This document shows, piece by piece, positions 24,694-37,711 of a DNA stretch of 64,000 nt (position 1 is its first letter; every line of letters begins with the position of its first letter). The position numbers were made by a program, and so were the translations under genes. A model generated the notes under the pieces. It was given only the letters and a program-made list of their open reading frames with translations. It did no database searches and was not told the origin of the DNA. Location of the stretch: NCBI GenBank assembly GCA_017979445.1, contig CM030708.1, forward strand, positions 35,654,721 through 35,718,720, read 5' to 3'. The stretch is from Akebia trifoliata (taxonomy: Eukaryota; Streptophyta; Magnoliopsida; Ranunculales; Lardizabalaceae).

Positions 24694-25299
24694 CCCAATC
24701 AGATCATTAAAAAAACCAAGGGTCTAATGGGCCACTAGCTACGTAAAATGAGTCATAAAAATGCATTTAAGTTTTCAACACTGAAATGAAGTGTTGGGTA
24801 TACTAATCCTCACAAACCTGATATGCTGAAATGTGGATATAATTTTGATTACATATTCTGAGAGGTAATTTTTAAATGTTGGACTTCATGTTAGGTCGTG
24901 GGATTTAATAAGAATGGACATCTCATGTTGGTTTTTTCTATTTTACTGAGTAGTGGTCTTTAACCCAAAGTCCCAAACACCTAAATAAAGAGGATGAACT
25001 ATGAATAATGAACTTTTCCTCTTCTCAATCTCACCCTTTAACCCTTTATTTTTATTTAATCAAAAGAATAATAAATGCAATATCATTTGCTTATAAACAA
25101 ATAAATAAAAACACCCAAAGCAGCTAATCACAGTAGTCAGATTCACTAAACATTTGAGGGAAGAAAGAACAAAGAATCACAGAAAACAAACCAAACATTT
25201 TCCACGGAGAAATCACATTCCTTTAGCATAAATGAGCTTCAGTAAGTCAAAAAAACAGAAACTAAATTGATAAAATATACCCCACACTCCACACACAGA

Positions 25300-25465
25300 C
25301 CTCTAGCCCTCCTTTTATTGTTTCTTCTTCTTCTTCTGATACGGAGAGAAAGTGAAGCAGCAGGACTTATTTTTGAAAGGAAGGAGACTCCAAAACTGCT
25401 CTTGAACAAGAAGCACAAAAGGAGGAGGACGACACAGTGACAGTACTCCCGCTACTAGCATGCTT
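25300..25465 (-). promoter_or_regulatory. Putative 5' leader exon of paralogue B
   Basis: This is the counterpart of 19840-19925. On the minus strand it starts with the shared ATGCTAGTAGCGGGAGTACT and continues with a CT-rich leader containing a TTC/GAA repeat. It lies about 3 kb upstream of the coding exon because of the insertions in unit 2. As in unit 1, an ATG opens a short frame (MLVAGVLS), but the frames diverge downstream, which favours an untranslated leader. Confidence 0.35.
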
Positions 25466-27069
25466 TCGGTACTAGGACTTCATGATTTTAGAGGATATGT
25501 TGCTAAAGCTGATCATCAGACAGATCATGATATCAAGACGTGTAAATTGGGCCGAGCTAGGCTTTCTTTGGGTTGGACCTCGATTGAGTTGGCCCGAAGT
25601 AAATTTCTTAAATCCAAGTCTCTGTCGTAATGAGGGCTCTTGGGCCAGGACTAATATATTTAACTTAAGAAAAGAAAACCACAAAATACCATTAACCATC
25701 TGCAGTCTTCCAAGTTACACAAAAGGAAAATTTAAAAAAAAAAAAAAAAATGTTCCGATAAGTTTTTTCCATTATACAAATGTTCAAATAGCTCATGTCA
25801 AGATTTAGAAGGGTTAACTTGTTCATATTAAGATTTCCGAAATCTAGTTTCTCAAGGGCTTGATATGATTGGCTGGAGTTCACCCCATGATTTGATGGTG
25901 ATGGTGATGGTGATGGTGGACCCACCAGTCCATAAGGCCCACTCAGGAGATCTCCATTCCGTAATTCATCCTATTTGAATAAAACGTAATGTATTTTACA
26001 TTATTCCAATGAATAATTGGTTTTGTCCATGAATTATTACTAAAATTTCATTGAGGTGCTCTTTCGAAGCCGAAGATACATGCTTCCCCCAATTTGTAAC
26101 AACAGGCGCTTCAGTTGGATCAATGATCATTAGAGAAAGAAGAAGGCAATTCACATGCAACATAAGAGATAAACTAGCTGGTTTATTTTAAAGTTCAAAC
26201 ATGATCATGAAATTATTTTCATTAACAAAATATTACCGTTATCATGCACTAGCGTATTTCATCAAGTGTGGGTATGGGTTTTGGTTGGGTAAGGCTTACT
26301 TCAGTCTCAAACTGGGCCGGACCATGGGCTCATTGTTATCTATTTATTAACATCCTAACAAAAACACATACTCATCAATTAATATTTCCTCATCAACAGC
26401 TCAAACAGAACCATATAAAAAGGAAAACTTAAGATATAAAATGGCCATAACTAAACTTGATGGGCTGTCACGGAATTAGCTAGGTTGACTCTTGACCTTT
26501 GCCATCGCTAGACTGGTTTCATATCCTTTACATGGTGATTTTATGATCCATTAATTTCAACTTAATTAATTAAGAGTGGCCCAATCCCTTTTCACCACTT
26601 CAAACAAAAATTAAAAAAATGAATTACTTCTATTTACTTGAATCCTACCTTCATCTTTCACTGTTATAAAGTATATGTTGAAGCAAACATATTTGAACTA
26701 TGATTCAACTTCATCGATTAATCTATTCAAGGGAAACAAACAGAGTGTCACAGTACGATCGGAACCCCAAAAGGAAAAAAGAAGATCCACAGGTACATAA
26801 TCTTCTTCACGATGTGATCAAAGAATAATATTACAAGAAGGAACACTTCAATTTTAATCTCAAACCCAAGCCCCTAAATCTTTTTATAGCCGTCTTCGTC
26901 ACTCTTGAAACCAAGAAAGAATATATCCTATAAATAAATAAATAAAAACATCCCTACATGTAGTTTTAGGTTAACAAAAGAGAAATTTATCCTGATGTTG
27001 GATTAAAACCTAATCAAACGGCTGATAATAAAAAAAAAAAGATACATAAACAACAATTCACATAAATAA

Positions 27070-27370
27070 AGTAATCGTTATCATCAAATTCTTATATCCC
27101 AAATACTTGGGGTTTGTCAAACAAATGAATCATGTCCCTCCATTTAATTATGTTAAGAGTCACATATTCTATGATTGAAAGTATGTTCATATTTGCATTT
27201 ACTATCTCAATTTACATCCTTTTGAATCCCTTCTTGTTATTGGAGAATCTTTTGCTTCTATTGGAGTTAGGCTTCGCTTGAGCATGTCCAAACCAACTCA
27301 ATTGATTTTTTCTTAGTTGATTTTTTTTTTTTTTCTTTCTTGATTGTATTCATTTAGTCTTTTTCAGTCA
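27070..27370 (-). mobile_element. RTE-type LINE 3' relic
   Basis: CTTATATCCCAAATACTTGG followed by AAATGAATCATGTCCCTCCATTT resembles the 3' region of plant RTE-type LINEs read in reverse. The same pattern recurs at 43183-43320 and 59157-59880. It is heavily decayed and identified by pattern only. Confidence 0.4.
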
Positions 27371-29257
27371 TACACTTAACATCCTCATCTTACATAAATA
27401 AGTAATATGGCACATTATTACAAGCTTGGGCAAATTTGGAAAAATCACAAACTAATTTAAAAAAAGTGAGCTACTTTTCTCTCAAGGTGAATCAAGAGTT
27501 GTTTGAATTGTGAACCACAGGTTTGACCATATATAAATTATGAATCCGTGGACAATGGCATCATCAATCAAGACTAAATCAAGGGCATTTTGTGGAATTT
27601 AAAAATTATGTAGGGTGGTTGAGATGTGGAGAGAATGTAATTATGGATATGTGGTTATTTTCCGACGTTTTAACTGAATAAATATCAAATTAACCCAAGC
27701 GATGAATTTGGTGTAGGAAGGTGTCCTTCACTTTTCCTTTCAACTTTATTTATTTGATTAGACTCATTCAATTAAAATCTATTAAGCAACCTCCAAAGAC
27801 AGCAAAGTGGGTTAAAATCATTGATTAAGAAGACTAAAGAGGCCAATTGAAATCTCAAAGTATAAAAATAAATGGTTTATTAGGACCTAAGGCCTCTCCC
27901 AAGTTGGAGTCTATGATGTAATATTTGATGAAAGGTGGGGATAATTTCCCACTTGTAGCAAAAAGGAGGTTGTAATTATTCAAGTTTGGGGAGACAAAAG
28001 CAGAATTTCAACCAGACAAAGCTTTGATAATTGATGGGTTAAAGGGCTTTAAACCTTCACATAATGTTGTGTTCCTTCTCATTAAAGCCAATTGCCTTCT
28101 CTCCTCAACTTTTACATGGAACCAAAAGCTAAATCCCTTTATTTTTCCGAAGTAGCTGCCTACTAATCTACTCTAATTATAACCCAACCCATTAGAGTAA
28201 CTAACAATGACGACGCTATAGGGGTACTTTAGACATGATTATTTTAAGAAAAGCTGTTAAGATCGATCCATGTGCTAATGTTCCCAATAATGTTAATGGG
28301 ATTTTTTTTTTTTTTTTTAAAGGGTCACCTCCACTTTTCTAGACACCCCCCCTTCAACCCTAAGAAGAGCTTTCAAGGTTCAGGAGAGTAAACGTGATGT
28401 GTTTACATATAGAAAGACATGGTGTCCCATTGATTTGGAGGTTAATATTAGCTTCTTATTACGCCCTTGAGGATGAACATTGAACGGTTCTAATAAGGAG
28501 TTAAACATGATATCTGATCCTTTTATCTTGAATTAAAGTTGCTATGATCTTTCTTGTCAATTACTTGGCGTCTTTAGGATCATAAGTTTCATTAGAAGCT
28601 TAGGAAAAAAGATAGTTAAGGATAATGAGATGAGAGGTAGCCCTACTTGTTTAAGGACATATCGATGATTCCAAATAATCATCTGGAATTCATATATATA
28701 TTAAAAGTGGATTGATGTTATAATTACATAATCTCATTTTTTTTTTTAAAATATATATATCAATAACAAATATTTAGAAATTTAAATTTACAAGCAACAG
28801 AGTTTTGTAAAAATATTCAAAAGTAGTTCATTGATGATGTGAGTAAGATTGAGGAGGAAAATTATGATGGGCCAAGGTGAATGAGAATTGTATACAAATT
28901 TATTTTTTCTTCTTATTAATGATCAAGCGATATTCTGGTAGACATAAAAGGCATGCAGTCTTATCGTCCTGTGTAAGCACGTGGACTAATCTCGGTGGGA
29001 GAATTCTCAAGTGGGACCCTCTTCAATGTACCCAATTATGAAAGGACAGCAGTAATTGGATCGTACGTGAGTCGTAGATGGAATGAAGATGTGACGAGAG
29101 ATCTACGACTACGCTGCGTACTGTTGGGTATCTATCTGACGTAAAAGAAAGTAATTGTCTCAGCAAAAATTTGTGGCGTGCAGTCAAGGAAGGAATGCTA
29201 AGTTGTCATGGACTCATGGTTAACTGTGTTCATCGTAATTCCAACGTCACCCCAGGC

Positions 29258-29586
29258 CAGGGCCGGAGCCAGGATTTTCTTGTAGCGGGGGTAAATTATT
29301 GTTAATTGTATAATTGAATAACTTGAAGATGAATGTTTTTTAGTTAAAAATTAAAGAAAATGATACTTAGGTAATTTCCAATTAGTATATGAGAAGGCCT
29401 GTTAAGAGACAATGTCATCGACCAAAAAATTGAAGGAGAGGGGGGGAATTAGAGGGAAGTGAGGGTGAGGAGGCAAATGAGGAGAGAGGTGAGGGAGAGG
29501 AGACAAATGGCGTATGTAATTAGTTGAAAATATAGGGGTGTCTCAAAGTTTTATGAGGGCAATTGCCCCCACCAACTCTGCCCCTA
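29258..29586. mobile_element. Possible hAT-like MITE
   Basis: The left end CAGGGCCGGAGCCAGGATTT and the right end CCAACTCTGCCCCTA are imperfect terminal inverted repeats. Inside the right end AGGGCAATTGCCCCCAC is typical of widespread plant GGGGCGGAGCCAGG elements. The flanks CCCCAGGC and ATCCCAGC are only partly alike, so an 8-bp target duplication is not proven. Confidence 0.45.
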
Positions 29587-32500
29587 ATCCCAGCATTAGT
29601 GCTCTAAATATCATGCGCTACTCTACTCAAGGTGTTGATAGAAATTAACACAACCACATATAAGCCTTATTAAATTTTTTCCCTAAGTCATAACTTCAAA
29701 TCTCTATATGCATATCCATAAAAAAAAGTGACTATTTAACTATTGTACATATGCAAAGGTGGGATGATATGTGCAATCTGCTAAAATAAAAATAAATAAT
29801 TTCATCTAAGTCTTAAAGTATTTTTATTGCTTGCATTTACTTTACAAACTTGTAAAGGATTTTTTTTTTCTTTTTTTTTTTAAGATCAGTGAGTTTGTAT
29901 ATAATAAGCAACTAACTAAATATTTAGCTCTCATCTTTTTTGTTAGACAACACTTAGTGGCTCAAGTACCAAGCACATGCTTATCTATAGGTTTGTCTTG
30001 GCACTCGTCTTCATTTTTTTACTCAATTTTTTAAAGGGATTTCACCAATTTTCAAAAGAAAACATAATTGTTTTTTATTCAATCATATTAATCTTAAAAG
30101 TAATCCAAACCTAGCCAATACAAAAGTACATACACATATATAAATAATAAAACACAATTGTAGATCCCACGCCAACTATGATTATGGGTATAAACGTTCC
30201 CTCCAAATATAATTCTACACCTTCAACTTTATTATCTTTCTCCCCCCCCTCCTCTTTTTTTTTTAATAATATCCCTATCTTTACTATTTTTCCTATTTTA
30301 TCTCTTTAACTCCAACGGCATGGACAAACTCTAGTATACATATAAGGTACATGCTTGCCCCTTGACATTCCCAAGTTGGACGGATTCCTTAGATCTAGGA
30401 TACATACATGATACTCTGAACATTGACATAGATTCACTTCCACCACTTCTAAATTGACAAGGCTTATTTTGAAAATGTTTGCATCATGTACCCATCCTAC
30501 AAACATTTCAAAATTTGTAATATTTGGATAAGTTTTATAAGTTGTCAATGCAAATTTTGGTGGTTGTACCAATAAATTTTTTCAAATGGCATATTTGTTC
30601 AAGGAAGAGGAAGAGTGAATTAGAGGATAACATAAGGTTCAATTTGAATCACATTTTCATCACTTGTTTGTCTAGGGCTTCCTCTTAAAGATTGACAAAA
30701 ATGTATGTAAATCAATCAATAGTGAAAGGAAGTAGATATCTTTGAGTCATTTTCCAAGGTGATGATAATCTAAGATGTGTCCAAGACTTAATCTTTGTTG
30801 ATCTCTCCTCGAAGCACCACATATGAGTCTTCATCATCCTTAGAAATTGTATGAAAACCTAAATCGTACTTGGTCTCAGTTGGTAAATTTCCCTAAGAAC
30901 ACTCTAGGCTCCATCATCATCTAATTTTTTATGATTAGACTTGAGAGAGAGAGGACATGTGTTCTATGTGTGTTGGAGTGAAATATAACCAATGTGCCCT
31001 AACAAAATATTGGTGTGGCAATGGAACTTCTTTATAGATTAACCCATAGTGACAGTTAGGGTTAGGAAAACTGCAGCAGGGGAAAAATCGAAAAAAAATT
31101 GGGAATAAAATAAAAATATGTTGATACTTTATAAAATATTAAACAAAATTACAAAATTTCTTATTAAAATATAGTATAAAAATACATTTTTCAAAGTTTT
31201 GTGAGTAAGTCGGGATCAAATTGCTGATGAAAGAAGCGTGAATTCTAAAAAATCGGATAATTTTGTCACTATGGATATACCTCTTCCTCTCTAGGTTATA
31301 GTGAATATTTTAGGAAAGTACCATAAAAAAAATCCTTAATTTTTCCCCAAAATACCAATGTCATTGACCACTTCAATCTTTAAAGTAAGAAGTTGCACTT
31401 AATTGATAAATTATTTTATTTTTCTTCAAAAATGAATCATCTTTGATACTTAGTTTGATTTATTCGGCAACATCAAAATGCGTTTTAAAACCATGGTTAG
31501 GGTTCTAGAATCTTTTGATTCTTACCATTCATTCAACAACTTTTATTTACTTGGTGTCATAACTTATAAGAAGATAGTCTAAAATTTTACAACATAGTAA
31601 ATGGGTGAGGGATTTAATATCAACTTTTTTTCTATTTGCAAATATCGTCATTACTGCTATACATAAATTGCTTATTTACCAGCCTGGTATAAAATTTTAA
31701 AATAGCTGCCGACAATTACTGTTTGTGAATCTTCATTATTAACTTTTCTCACGCTTCGAATGACCTAACCATAATAACAAACCCTAGCTTATCATACTTC
31801 CATCGATTTTCTAATGTGGGTCTCACATGAAATCGAATGTTTTTCACTTTTTTCAGAGAGAATCCACACTCCATCAGGGAGAGAAAAAAGAGACCTCATT
31901 TTAGACTGGACCTACTCATAGGTTTATCTCAAAACTAATACATTATTATTATTACCACGAGAGCATATATATATAATTAATTTTTCCGTACGAATCAACA
32001 TGTGAGATGTCATATCTGTCTCTCTATATATCAAAGGGCCCAATACTATGACATAATAAAGGAAAGAAAAGCAAAACCCAAATCTATGAATGTGAATGTC
32101 TACAATTCTAAGATTGATCTAAAATGAAGGCTAAAATGCTTTGGCTGTGGGGTATACGATAATCCTTCATCTAGACTGGATGCATAGCACCAAAATGTGA
32201 TCTAATTCAGATTTTTAAAGGCAGCAATTGGTTGTCTCAAAGATAATTTAAGTGTATATCCATCCCATGAGCGATCTCTACTATTCTATCTATTACTCCA
32301 CATTTATTAATTATATGATTGGAATTGAGTCTTATAATTAAGAAAAAAAAAATCTCAAACTGAACAAAGCATCTATGGTTCTCAAACACTTTCATGTCAA
32401 TGAGTGCGATATGAAATTCCTACTTGAAGTTACTTCAGCATTATTATAATATTTATTATTATACACCATACATCTAAAATACCCCAAAGATATATCGAAT

Positions 32501-34438
32501 TTAGGCTGGTATTATTTACATTAATAGAAATTATGTGATGATTAAGAGACATAAAATGATGGTGATTTTGATGACTGACAACGACTTTCTTGGTGATCAA
32601 TCACCAACTGGAAATGATCACTAGTTAAAATGATTGATCAGGACTAAATAAAATTCAAGAAAGACTTATAGCTAGATCCAATTAGTCTTTGAGAAGACTC
32701 AATCCTCACACCCAGACCCAGCTCACCTACTTAATTATCGAAACCACATCTTTTAATTATTATGACATGGAAGCCCATACATAATTAAGATTTAGATTAG
32801 ATATAGTTAACTGTAAATTCATCCTCTTCTTCTTGCTATATGTGATATGTAGTGCTTTTAAATGTCGGTGCTTCCATCAAGCTTACACCTAATTAAGAGT
32901 ACTCTCAGACAAAGTCATAATTAATTTGAACTAAATACATTATTATGCCATGAACTGATGGATGGAGAGGCCATGACCTTCCTTTGGGACTGGAGCACTA
33001 TTCAATTCCTAAAGTGCAGTAATTAAAGATGATTTCAGTACCGAACTCCTCTATATGAAAAGATTGCGATTATATATGAATTGAGCTATAGACAACCATG
33101 GGTCATGGTTGGATAATTAAGGTCAGAGATGCTTCATAATACATACGACTATGAAACAAAAAGGAGAGAAAAATAAAATATGAAGATGACCTTTTCTAGC
33201 CAGCTATACAATGCTCATACTATGTTATATACATGGAGCCCGTTAACTATTAATAACAAGGATAGGATGCTTAATTATTTTTTTAGTAAATAAATGGTTC
33301 CAATCTGTCTCTCTCTCTCAATTGTTGTTAAGTGTAGAATATTGGATATAAATTTGAATTAGTCAAATGTGAAACCATTTGTATAGTAACTAATTAACAT
33401 AGTGGTAGAAATAAAATCAACGTTACACTTGGACTTCAAATAATTTAACTTGAACCATGTTTAGAGGTCTCATGTTATTGGTTGAAAGAGAATCAAAGTT
33501 GATTTATCATAAAACTCCTCTTTTTAATAGAAATCAGAAAATAATATTAGCTAGCTTCTTTCTTGTGGAACTATAAAGTCACCCTTGACTTTATATTAAA
33601 ATAGAAAAGTCTCTCTAATATTGTTTATATTGAAAGGGTCCTTTGCAGCTTTTTATTATTATTATTATTATAAAAATACCCTGATACTTGTGACTAATTA
33701 TCTTATAATATATTAGATGTACCATGGTAACTATCTCTTTAAGTAGTTAAAATTTTACAATATCATCAACAATTGGGTCGTTATACCACCCATAACTAAC
33801 AAAAGATGAGGAGGCACTTAATTACTTTTATGGCGTATCTCCCTCACATTTTTACTATCCCAAAAGTATTATAATTAATTTAAAAGATAAAATTCAAAAA
33901 GATCCAAATCTACTGTAACAATAAGATGCCATTCTCTAGTTTGACCAAGTCTCCCAAGTAGGACCGTTGAGCGGTGGGCCTTGTTGCACTCTATTTTATG
34001 GTACAAACTACAAATTACGAAAGCAGTTGTCCTTCAGCTGGAAAAGGCGTCTGTGTGAGACCTTCGCCCCTTCCTTCTCTGTCGGTGGAGAAATGCAACA
34101 TAATATCATGACTTTCTTGAGGGCCCACTGTAAATGACTTTGATCCCTATTCGTTTCTCATTATCTTTTATTTTTCTCAAAAGGTTACATATTCCTATTA
34201 TCATGACTTTATTTCATCTATTATTATTCTATAATGACTTCGAAGTTGTTGATAATTTATTTTATGGTGTCGTGCCATTGGTTCATCAGCTTAGCACATA
34301 ATTTTCAAAACAACAAATCTCTATTTTACCTATTATGTGTGTTTTGTAGGGTATTGCATGTAATCAGGGAGTTTGGGTAAGATATGATGTTCTTAAAGGC
34401 TAGTTCTATGACTCTACTAGTTGGAGATTGTGACATCA

Positions 34439-34721
34439 GGAGTAGATCTTCTGTAGCCCGATTTTTTTGTAACTATTATCAATGGGTGAGGGTGTGCCAC
34501 ATCATTAACACGGTAGCATCCAATCGTTTAAATTTTAACTGTTGACTAACTGTCCATTTTAAAACACTTGATTAGGTTAAAAAAAGTTTTTATTTTCTTT
34601 TTTCTTTCAAATCTGATCTAAATTATGAATAAAGGAGGAATGAGTTGGCATTTTTATTCAACATAATGATCTAAATTAGAACAAGAGCTACAGGAAAATT
34701 GGGCTATAAAGGATCCATTCC
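34439..34721. mobile_element. MITE with GATCTTCTGTAGC-type ends
   Basis: The left end AGTAGATCTTCTGTAGCCCG and the right end (reverse complement GGAATGGATCCTTTATAGCC) are imperfect inverted repeats enclosing about 280 bp without coding sequence. The same ends occur at 44077-44352 and 44357-45492. Confidence 0.5.
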
Positions 34722-37711
34722 ATGTGAGATCTATGTAATGGCAAAATTGATGATTCTAGTCAATAATAAAGTATGAGAGAGTGGATCTAATTAATTACAA
34801 ACATAATATCAGTAGAATTTAATGATTAAAACATCTTTATTATTATAATGAGAAAAGGCGGAATAGAAGTGGTTTGACCTCAAAATTTGAATTTCAAAAT
34901 GGCCTTACCTTAACATTTAAACTTTAATAAAATCAGGGTCATTTTAGTTAAGAACCAAGAAAATTACAATACCACATCCTTAAAATCATGTTGGATTAAT
35001 TTTCAAAAATATACTTTTTATTATGTAATCATTTATTTAATATTCAAATTACAAATAAGCCCTTTATGTATAACACTTGAAAGATGCGCCTTACTACGAT
35101 ACTTATGAATTTGGTGTTTCTATGTTTCATCATTACCTATTTGTCATTTGGTTATTGTTTCGGGGGTATATTAGTCATATGATGATCTATTTATTTCAAA
35201 TAAATATAAATTCATTATGTTTATCTAAAAGACTAAACTATTCATTCTAAATTTATTTTTATTTTATAATTCAGATTCTCTTTTCTCTAATATTTATATA
35301 CACAGAAAAGAAAAGAGAGGATTTCATAATTCAAGACGGGGACAGCAAGACAGCTCTTGTTTCGGAATAATTTAATCAAATGAATACATCCTTTATTTTT
35401 ATTTTTGGCTTGAATATTATAATTAATAAAACTAATTATTTTTTTCTAAGACAAGCTGGAAACAGCAAGGATTACAAAGAGTTGACGGATGAAACATGAG
35501 AATTTCAAGGGGTCTAGGAAGATAACAAATCAATCAAAAGAAAACATGATCAGGATCTCTTATAATATTCTATATATTTGTTATACTCGTTTTCAGTTGT
35601 TTATATTATAATTTGATCTCAGAGTAACAGATGATCATTTGATTCCAGAGAATCATTTTAACTCTTTATATAAACATACACTTCCTAATCATTGAGCTAA
35701 ATAAAATTAATTCCAAAGATACGGTTCTATGGATTTCCGATTTTTTTTTTTTTTCTCAAGTCATGATTTCCAATGATATACATTAATGATTATAATACAA
35801 CGATGGCCAATTGCTTGAATTCATTTCATTTTCAAAGAAATAAAAACTTAAAATTTTGTATTTTTAAGATAAATTTTATTGAAGAAAGAAAAAAAAAGAT
35901 ATGGTATTTCAAAGATATGGTTCATTTGCCAGTCTTGGCACACTATAGAATAAGGTAATCATGAATTGATGGCAATTGGTAAGTCATAAAAGAAGAAAAA
36001 TATGAATATATAATTTATGTTTCTGTTATTGTAATTTGCGCGAGATACAATCAATCATATAAATATATTTCCACAATTGAAGATTGATTAATTACAATAG
36101 TGGAGATGCACCGCCTCAATCTAAATCAAATGGCTTGAATACCCATTATTATAGCGCAACAGAGAAATTGAGAGAAAAAATGGCGATCAGAGGAGAACCA
36201 CAAAATCCTAAATGGTTCACCACTAGAGTTAGTCCCCCCGATAGAACCAAACCCTGTTCATTCGGTCTCCATTGGATTGAAGTTGTCTCCAAACATATGA
36301 GATACTTAGCCTTCACTTATATTATATGCATACACCAAAAAACTAGAATCAAATATTGTAGGAAGCTATAGATTTATCCATACCCCCTATTTATAAAAGA
36401 AAGCCAAACATTTAATTGAGCCCAAAACTCTCTACAACTTGATTTCTCCATGAGACAATGATCAACCAACAATTGGGCGACTACTGATGTACAGGGAATT
36501 AGAGAAATATCAGTCTTCTCCTCCTTAGATCCTTAATAGTTAATCCAACAAAAAAAAGATTTTTCACCAAGACAAAGGACAATATTTTCTTAAGAAAATT
36601 GTTTCCCAACTAAAGTGAAGAAGAAAGATAGACTTAAGCCGTCACCTTCATAGTTAAATATTTGTGTGATTAAAACACTTTCCGTTATATTTGGTTGCAT
36701 AAGGTGCACCAAACACCATCTGCTTCTTATCCAAACAGAACTGAGTATTTTTTTTAAATGAAAAAAAAAAAAAAAAAATGGGGGATTGAAGGAGTTTCAA
36801 CATTCAACATTTTTTTTTTAAAAGGAAATTGTCTTTTATTTCCAAAGGTCTCCCCTAAGTATTTTGTTCTTTACATCAATGATGAAACTTTTCAATGTGA
36901 TGATGATTTTGAAAACTAGCCATAAAGTCAAAAGAAGAGAGTGGGAGTGGGGGTGGGGGTGGGGGGCGGGGGGTCCTCTTTTTTTTTCTTGGAGGTGTTC
37001 TAAGTGCTAACACAAAAAGTATGAGGGGGATAGCCAAAGGAGAATATGGAAAGCTTTTGTTATCTTCTACTGCAGTAATTGGCAACCTCAACCCAAGAAT
37101 GGGTATTTCTTGTCTCCAATACTATTTGTTTTTCTTTATTTCATTTTTGGGTGCTTTTTCTTTGCAAATTTGGAGGTTAAAAAAAAGTGCTTTGTTTGAA
37201 ACCCAAAACAAACTTCTCATATAATAATGAATGATATATCCATCCCTTTGTAAAAGGAATCCTTGAGTTTTATTCGTGTGGACTTTGTAACAATGGGTTA
37301 CAAGTACTGTTCTCTCCCATAAAATATCAGTGAAAATGCCCCCACCAATCCTGCAAGAGATGTTAATTCTCAGACCTTGACAAGACACCAGCGCAACTTA
37401 GATTATTAAACCATCCTCTCTTACCTTTCAAAATAGTAAAAACTAAAAAAGCCTCAAACTTCAATCACCCTCTTGAGTCTTGACTGTGACTTCTTTTTCT
37501 AACGCTTCCTCTTCTATTAATTCAACTCCCTTTCTAAGCTGCTAATTCATTTTCTCAACTTCCCCATCATCCTATCTCTCTCACCCACCATATTTTTCCA
37601 CCTCTTAAAATCCATTCAAATCTCTGCTGCAGCTCTTGTTGACAAGTCACCTCTGTATTGAACCAACTTTTCCCATTTTGTGAAGTTGTTTACTAGTGAA
37701 TTGTACTCAAA

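Larger units (their letters stand above)
21110..26010 (-). repeat. Tandem duplication, unit 2
   Basis: This is the second copy of the tandem duplication, collinear with 16800-21050. It holds paralogue B at 21598-22355, the leader near 25.3-25.46 kb and the flank ending near 25980. It is longer than unit 1 mainly because of a 255-bp solo LTR (22650-22904) and a LINE of about 1.06 kb (23633-24693). A GGTGAT repeat is also expanded near 25895-25918. Confidence 0.85.
26011..37711. other. Long gene-poor region
   Basis: Nearly 12 kb of AT-rich DNA in which I find no supported protein gene, tRNA or rRNA. Recognisable pieces are an RTE-type relic (27070-27370), a possible hAT-like MITE (29258-29586) and a MITE (34439-34721). 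There are many A/T homopolymers and an ATT run near 33650. The 28.9-29.25 kb stretch is less AT-rich but has no open frame. The last few hundred bases before 37712 are CT-rich and probably hold the MYB promoter and 5' UTR. Confidence 0.45.

Noticed and set aside
30306..30572. 88-codon minus-strand frame
   Set aside because: No recognisable motif or splice context.
36084..36371. 95-codon frame in the gene-poor region
   Set aside because: No family similarity, no flanking gene structure and no duplicate. Judged chance, though the composition is less AT-rich than around it.
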